Shown here piece by piece: positions 58,935 to 64,000 of a DNA stretch of 64,000 nt. The notes beneath the pieces were generated by a model. That model did no database searches. It had not been told where the DNA came from and saw only the letters and a program-made list of their open reading frames with translations. Within the stretch, counting starts at the first letter, position 1; each line of letters begins with the position of its first letter. Both the position numbers and the translations under genes were made by a program. The DNA is from Paragonimus skrjabini miyazakii (lineage: Eukaryota; Platyhelminthes; Trematoda; Plagiorchiida; Troglotrematidae): the NCBI GenBank assembly GCA_014338405.1, contig JTDE01001055.1, positions 1-64,000 of the forward strand, given 5' to 3'.

Positions 58935-59103
58935 GTAACGTTTTCTGAGGACAGACACATAGAGGCAAAATAAATGGGACTGTTCAGAATGAAAATGGCT
59001 AGAGGAGAACGCAACGGTGACAAAAACATTCCCCTCCCTGATTTCACGCTTCAAACGGGTAACGATGACAAGCGATGAAACTAACTGGTTGCCGGAAATG
59101 TCC
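58935..59103 (-). repeat. Dispersed repeat R4, minus-strand copy
   Basis: Inverted relative to 56781-56945. It lies about 250 bp upstream, in the minus direction, of the RT relic, so it might belong to the same element. Confidence 0.6.
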
Positions 59104-61788
59104 TCTGGGTTCCTTTATTATAACATTGTCAGGTAATCAGGCATTCAACCTCGTAGATCATGTTATAGTTGGGCTTGTGCGATTATGCCGAAACGCAATC
59201 GATTTTTTCAGACCGTTAGTAGTTGTCATGCGGGAAGGGTAGAATGTTGATAATATAAGTAATATGTAGCCGCAATAAAAGTGTGCATATATCCATTAAT
59301 ATTAATTGAATGTATTACTGTATTTGGAATTTTGTCAGGTTGTAAATGCCTAAGAGTAACATTTGAATTCCCGAGCGCATTCAGTTAGGTAATGAAGGTA
59401 TTTGCATTGACCTCATCTGTGATTAATTTCGATTTCCACTAGATGCAAACTAGTGACATCAACCGCAGGTATCAGGTTGCTCACCGTACCAGTTCACCTT
59501 TATATCTGTATGTGAGAGTTTACCCGACAAAATTATGTTGCTAATGAGTGATTTAGCGTATGTGACCAGATCTGCCCTGAGTATGGGAGGTCCGAACACT
59601 TTCAGGTTCAGATCCGGAAACCGACGTCTTGTCTTTACTTTGTTTGTGTTCTGTCAACTAGGCTGCACATCCATATCAGCCTTTCATTAATCCTGCATCT
59701 AAATTGGATTTCATTTCAGCGGAAACTCACTTGACCTGTTATATCTTCCGCGCCATTCCTTTCAGAAAAATAAATTCACTACCTCAAATAAAATAATACG
59801 ATTCGGATTCAAACTACGAACACCTGGATCATTTCAATAAATGCAAGACTGTTACCTAAGCGAGTGCATATCGTGTTGTTCTTGGTATATCCTGTTACCA
59901 TATTTTTAACTTTCATCTCCTATACAATGTACTACGCTGAGGTTTGTAAATTGTCACTACTGAGCTTAGCTGATACTAACTACTGACGGTCCAAGCAGAC
60001 ATGCTGGTAGGCAGTACTCAGAAAAGGTTTCCAAGGGTGAGTTGTAAGTTGTTCATCATTTAACTCTCCCCATTCGAACCCGCTAATTTCCATGGGCATA
60101 TGGTTGCTATGCTAATCTGTTTCCGTTGTGGTCGCCTTAAGCCTTCCGACTCAAGTCAATTAGAGTAAATCAGTATTGTTTTCGGAAAAGTTTGCATCAA
60201 GTGATAATCGATTTTGCGATTAAAAGAATCAGTAATGGTTAGGAACACACATACCCTAAGCAGTTTGAGCAGTAGGTGAGCCATCTTTGAAATGAACACC
60301 GATAGTTCAATAAGATACATTTTGTAAGAAATATAAGATAATTTGTGACCCTTATAATACACGCTAACTTATCGCGGTTTTCTTTCTCCATGCATACTGC
60401 ATCAGAAGCACATAATCACATGTGAATGGTTCACTTTAATCGTGAAGAAATAATTGTTGAAATGTAAGCGAAATACGTTTAAAGAAATTCAACCACAGTG
60501 GAGTTCTAATGAGTTCTATGGGGATGAGTGTATGCAAACACTTACACTCGTGTTCCGATCGCTTCATATTTCGACAAAATTATGAGAAGATTAGTTGAAA
60601 AGTCCAGCGGAAGCAAAACATTCCAACTGAATAGTTGTGTTATCCTCACATTCGAGTATAGGCAATGGACAGAGAATGGGCTTCTAAAAGTTTGTATGGT
60701 AGGACTTGTGCATCTCATGTTACCCTTCAATATACATTATGATTCCGAACGCACTATTGTGGTACCCACACTTCATTTGAGCAAACAACGGAGGGATCAA
60801 CTGAGAACTGACAGTGATATAGACAGGCATTGGGATATGACAGTAGATCAGTTCAGACTGAAATTCATCACGTTAGAAAGCATTGTGCATAGTATGGTGT
60901 GAGCTACCCACTGTTCGATTAATCGGCATCTCAGATTCGTTCTGCTAAACTATATGTTGAACCATTTATGTAGTTTGTCTCAACTGAACAATATAACTGC
61001 TAAACGAGTGATACGATAGTATCAACACACAGTGTAAAGTAGAAATCCATATAAGTATGAAGCGAATTCATTATTGCGTTGCAACTTACGTGCTCCTACT
61101 TATGTCATTAAAGGCCACGAGAATAGTACTTTCAGATGAATATTTGGGTCGCTTCCGTTTTAGTGTCAACTTACCTTGATTCAGTTTCGCCATAGCAAAG
61201 AACACCAATGTGCCAACTATATCGCCAGCCTGGCGGTGTGCAACCAGAAAAAACTTATCAGCCACCAAGTGAAGACAAGTCAACGAAAGCAGAACGTAGC
61301 CAAATATTAGATTTCCACCCCGTAGGTTAGATCAGCATCTCAAAGCTTGTTCTTTTACACAACTGCGGATTCAAACTATCCCGAATTCTTTGTGCTGATG
61401 GACTCAAACTCCAGAAGTGCTACGAAGAGCTTAGTTATGGGAAAAACTCTTTCTGCTCATTTTGGTTGCGGATTTTCGAATAATCATTCAATCTGGACCC
61501 ATCGCCCATGTCTTGCCTTGATGTTCCTTCCTAAACGTTTGGTTCTTCATAGGCTTATATCAAAAGTAATTTGAAGAAAAATGAAGAAGCAACAAGTATT
61601 AACGGTAAAGTGCGAATGAAGTTATACTTTGGGCGTACAAGCAGAGAAGCACTTTATCAAACAAACAAGAACACGTTTTTAATGGTTTTACTTCACTTAC
61701 TGGGAAGAATGTTATGAAGCTACCTATTAAACTTTTATATGAACAATAGATTTAGGCTTTAAGAAATATCCCAATGGTCGTGGATTGC
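59104..61788. other. Non-coding stretch with unresolved frames
   Basis: A 124-codon plus-strand frame (60528-60902) and a minus-strand frame ending at CAAG|GTAAGTTG (about 61180) were considered. Neither could be linked to a gene model, and no domain was recognised. Confidence 0.4.
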
Positions 61789-62135
61789 TCAGGGAGTCAT
61801 GGAGAACCTTCCACCGAAAAATCCCAAACAGGTGAAACTCTGATGACAAGCATTTATTTTCAGCAAGCACGGATTTGAAATGTTCCTTACACTCTGAACG
61901 GATCGACTTACGTCTTCTTTGTAGCGATTGTACTTACTTGCATTGACTGAATGTGCACTCATAAAAGAAGAAAAAAGCAATTTGTTATGGCGAACACTTA
62001 CTTCGTAATCGTAGCTTACGAGAAATTCTGTCAATATCAATCATTCGCCCACTTGCCATCTCACACTCGTCAATGTACATAGTCTTCCAAAATTCAGACA
62101 ACTGTACATACTCCTGCTGAGTTCTCCATGCCAAT
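61789..62135 (-). CDS. Candidate 3' end of an unrecognised gene (three exons)
   Basis: Minus-strand exons 62135-62002, 61946-61912 (a 35-bp micro-exon) and 61839-61789 (TGA stop) join with agreeing phases (1 and 0). Splice signals are good: TTTTTGTACAG acceptor, A|GTAAGTG and GAC|GTAAGTCG donors, and CACATTCAG acceptor. Intron lengths are 55 and 72 bp. The visible peptide, about 73 residues, includes LSEFWKTMYIDECEMASGRM, then a basic stretch, and ends FGGRFSMTP. Upstream exons were not resolved. Micro-exons and short introns fit schistosome genes. No family recognised. Confidence 0.35.
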
Positions 62136-62365
62136 CTGTACAAAAACTTAGTGATGGGTACCGGAAATGATTTTTGTTACGTGAAGATAAACCCGATCAA
62201 GTTCCAGTACCATTCCTAGTCCCTCTCGCTTTTCCAGTTATTTCATTCAATACTCTGTATCAGCTAGGATATGAAACTTGCTTTCTACTAGCCTAACTTT
62301 ATTACTGATAGAGATGCCTGCTAGCAGTAAGAAAAGTCACACGCTCTGTGTAAAAGTTTATTTCG

Positions 62366-63539
62366 ATGGCAAGTAAAGTGACAACAATTCACGGAGAATT
62401 GAGGAACGTTTTTATAGAATGGCACCTTACCAAATTTCCTATATATTCAACTGTAAAGGATGATAGTCTTTTGGTGCACGCAGCCGTGACCCAAGTGCAG
62501 CTGAGTCGATGGATGAAGGGAAAGTGTCCACAAGTCCAATTGAAGGAAGTCTATTATCTGGAAGTGAGTTTTGACTATTGGGCACTGAATTATCCTAAAA
62601 TATCTTCTAAACCTTTCTCCCACAACTTACGCTGGAAATTTCATGTCTGGCATTCTTCAGCATTCAGAGTGAAATATTCAGGATCACTGACCTTAATTTT
62701 ATCATTTTTATATCATGTAGTGGTAACTAAAACGGCATAAACTACTCTGACTAGTAACTACTGAAGATGGCTCATCTTGGAAGCTCGTGTAGAAACCGCA
62801 TTCCGTTTACTTACTGGGTACGAATGACAATCGTTTTGCATGCTCTGACACCAATTTACTTGGTTCAGTCATGTTTCAAAACACTCTTACTGGTAACTCG
62901 AAGAGAATTAGTTATTAAATTTCGGTTCATAATTAGCCTGGAAAGTTGTGCGCTTTTTACAGCAGGTACTAAAACGCAGTGAAACAAGTTTACTGATTCT
63001 GCGTTTGATAAAACTTAAACACCGTAAGTCAATCTTTAAAATCTTAACTACCCATCTATTACACACCCGCTGGATTCCTTCGTTTGTTCCACAGGTATGG
63101 ATATGTTTATCAAACTCGTATCGATAAAGATCTGTCTATAACCACACTGATATGCGTGACCACAGTATTTTGGATACACACAGACCATTGATCAGTACAA
63201 GGCTTGAATGACCATCATTTGCACCAATCCTTTCGGACGCACAACGAGTATGTTGCAAGTTTCTAGCTGAATTTGATGCGGAGAGCAAAATGGCATAATT
63301 CTGAGCGACCTTCACTCATCCAGGCACCTCAGTATGTGACAGCGACACATGTTTGTGCATTTTGTCATATCCGCAGGATTAATTTGGCGACGGACAGTAG
63401 TGATAAAACCTTACACTTCTGCTGCACAATTTGTAGGTTGGCTTCCACAAGAGCCTTTAACTGCATTTCTTTAAGAACATATTTTGTGTGTTTCCTGGGA
63501 CGCCTTCACAGCCACTGTTGGATGATAGAAATTACTTGA
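62366..63539 (+). CDS. Candidate three-exon gene, Cys-rich C-terminus (112 aa)
   Basis: Exons 62366-62563 (ATG), 63324-63436 and 63512-63539 (TGA) join in phases 0 and 2. Donors are GAA|GTGAGT and AG|GTTGGC; acceptors are TTCACTCATCCAG and GGGACGCCTTCACAG. The first exon (66 codons) begins MASKVTTIHGELRNV. The second contains CAFC and, 20 residues on, CCTIC. With SHCW from the last exon this makes a set of Cys pairs that could bind zinc. No known zinc-finger family fits by eye. The 760-bp first intron is much longer than the second (75 bp). It is divergent from the minus-strand candidate that ends at 61789, about 230 bp apart. Confidence 0.3.
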
Positions 63540-64000
63540 ACCGATGCTTATCGCATAGTTACTTATCTCTTGCGTTCCTCAAAAACCACGCTGACAGTTT
63601 TTTTGACTTCAACAACTCGTCTTAATTTGAATTGATAAAATTGCCAAGATCCCGTTGTTTTATCCGGTTGCTTGGAATCTAAATGGATAACTGTTTTGAG
63701 TAAACAATCAGGTTCTCAATGCTGTAAAACCTGCAGAGTTTATCAGTCAATAAAATCTGGGTGACTGTTCTGGAATAGCCCTATATTTTCAGATAAGCAT
63801 AATTCATCTACATCAAACCGAACAACAGAATAGCTTGTAGGATGATGATAAACTATTAAATGTCAACAATTAAGCAACAGACATGGAGTTGACTTTATAA
63901 GTAGGAAACATTAAGGGTTTAAACGGCTTGCAACATAACAGCATACAGTTATTGTATGTGATAGAGACCAAATGAAACACCAGCTAAACAAACCCACATC
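63540..64000. other. Non-coding end of window
   Basis: AT-rich, no recognised element. Confidence 0.5.

Overview
The window is AT-rich eukaryotic DNA with no operons, no ribosome-binding sites and almost no long reading frames. Its repeats point to a digenean blood fluke (schistosomatid). They include a tRNA-derived SINE whose body carries a hammerhead-ribozyme motif, trematode-type Ty3/gypsy gag-protease-RT relics, Penelope-like RT and GIY-YIG fragments, and a CR1-like LINE tail. The family calls are made by eye from recognisable motifs, not from a database search.

Layout. 1-8969: mostly unique non-coding DNA, with a pyrimidine-rich tract near the start and one weak candidate gene end (2789-3152, minus). 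8970-10620: a short LTR retrotransposon on the minus strand, with two 193-bp LTRs, a 5-bp target duplication, gag-protease only, and an assembly gap of N. 11333-15812: a repeat-rich block with one good candidate exon (12255-12411), a direct repeat whose neighbouring 105-bp segment lies in opposite orientations in its two copies, and a 1.2-kb dispersed unit. 16698-17338: two SINE copies. 17339-34960: largely empty, with a GC-rich 153-bp tandem duplication, a tRNA-like repeat and a 101-bp MITE-like element. 34964-37760: a SINE, then a decayed gypsy element from late gag to RNase H. 38156-38906: a candidate four-exon gene. 41470-44054: Penelope-like RT, LINE RT tail and dispersed repeats. 46950-48465: second copy of the 1.2-kb unit. 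50231-50985: the best hammerhead SINE beside a Penelope-like GIY-YIG fragment. 52490-53142: a candidate three-exon gene. 54371-59103: a SINE, a 290-bp foldback and an RT relic. 61789-63539: two candidate genes pointing away from each other.

The mobile-element relics are the secure part of the annotation. All host gene models here are short exons joined by eye. In AT-rich DNA, reading frames of 60-100 codons and GT/AG pairs arise readily by chance, so these models have modest confidence and no assigned function. No rRNA gene, bona fide tRNA gene or CRISPR array was seen.
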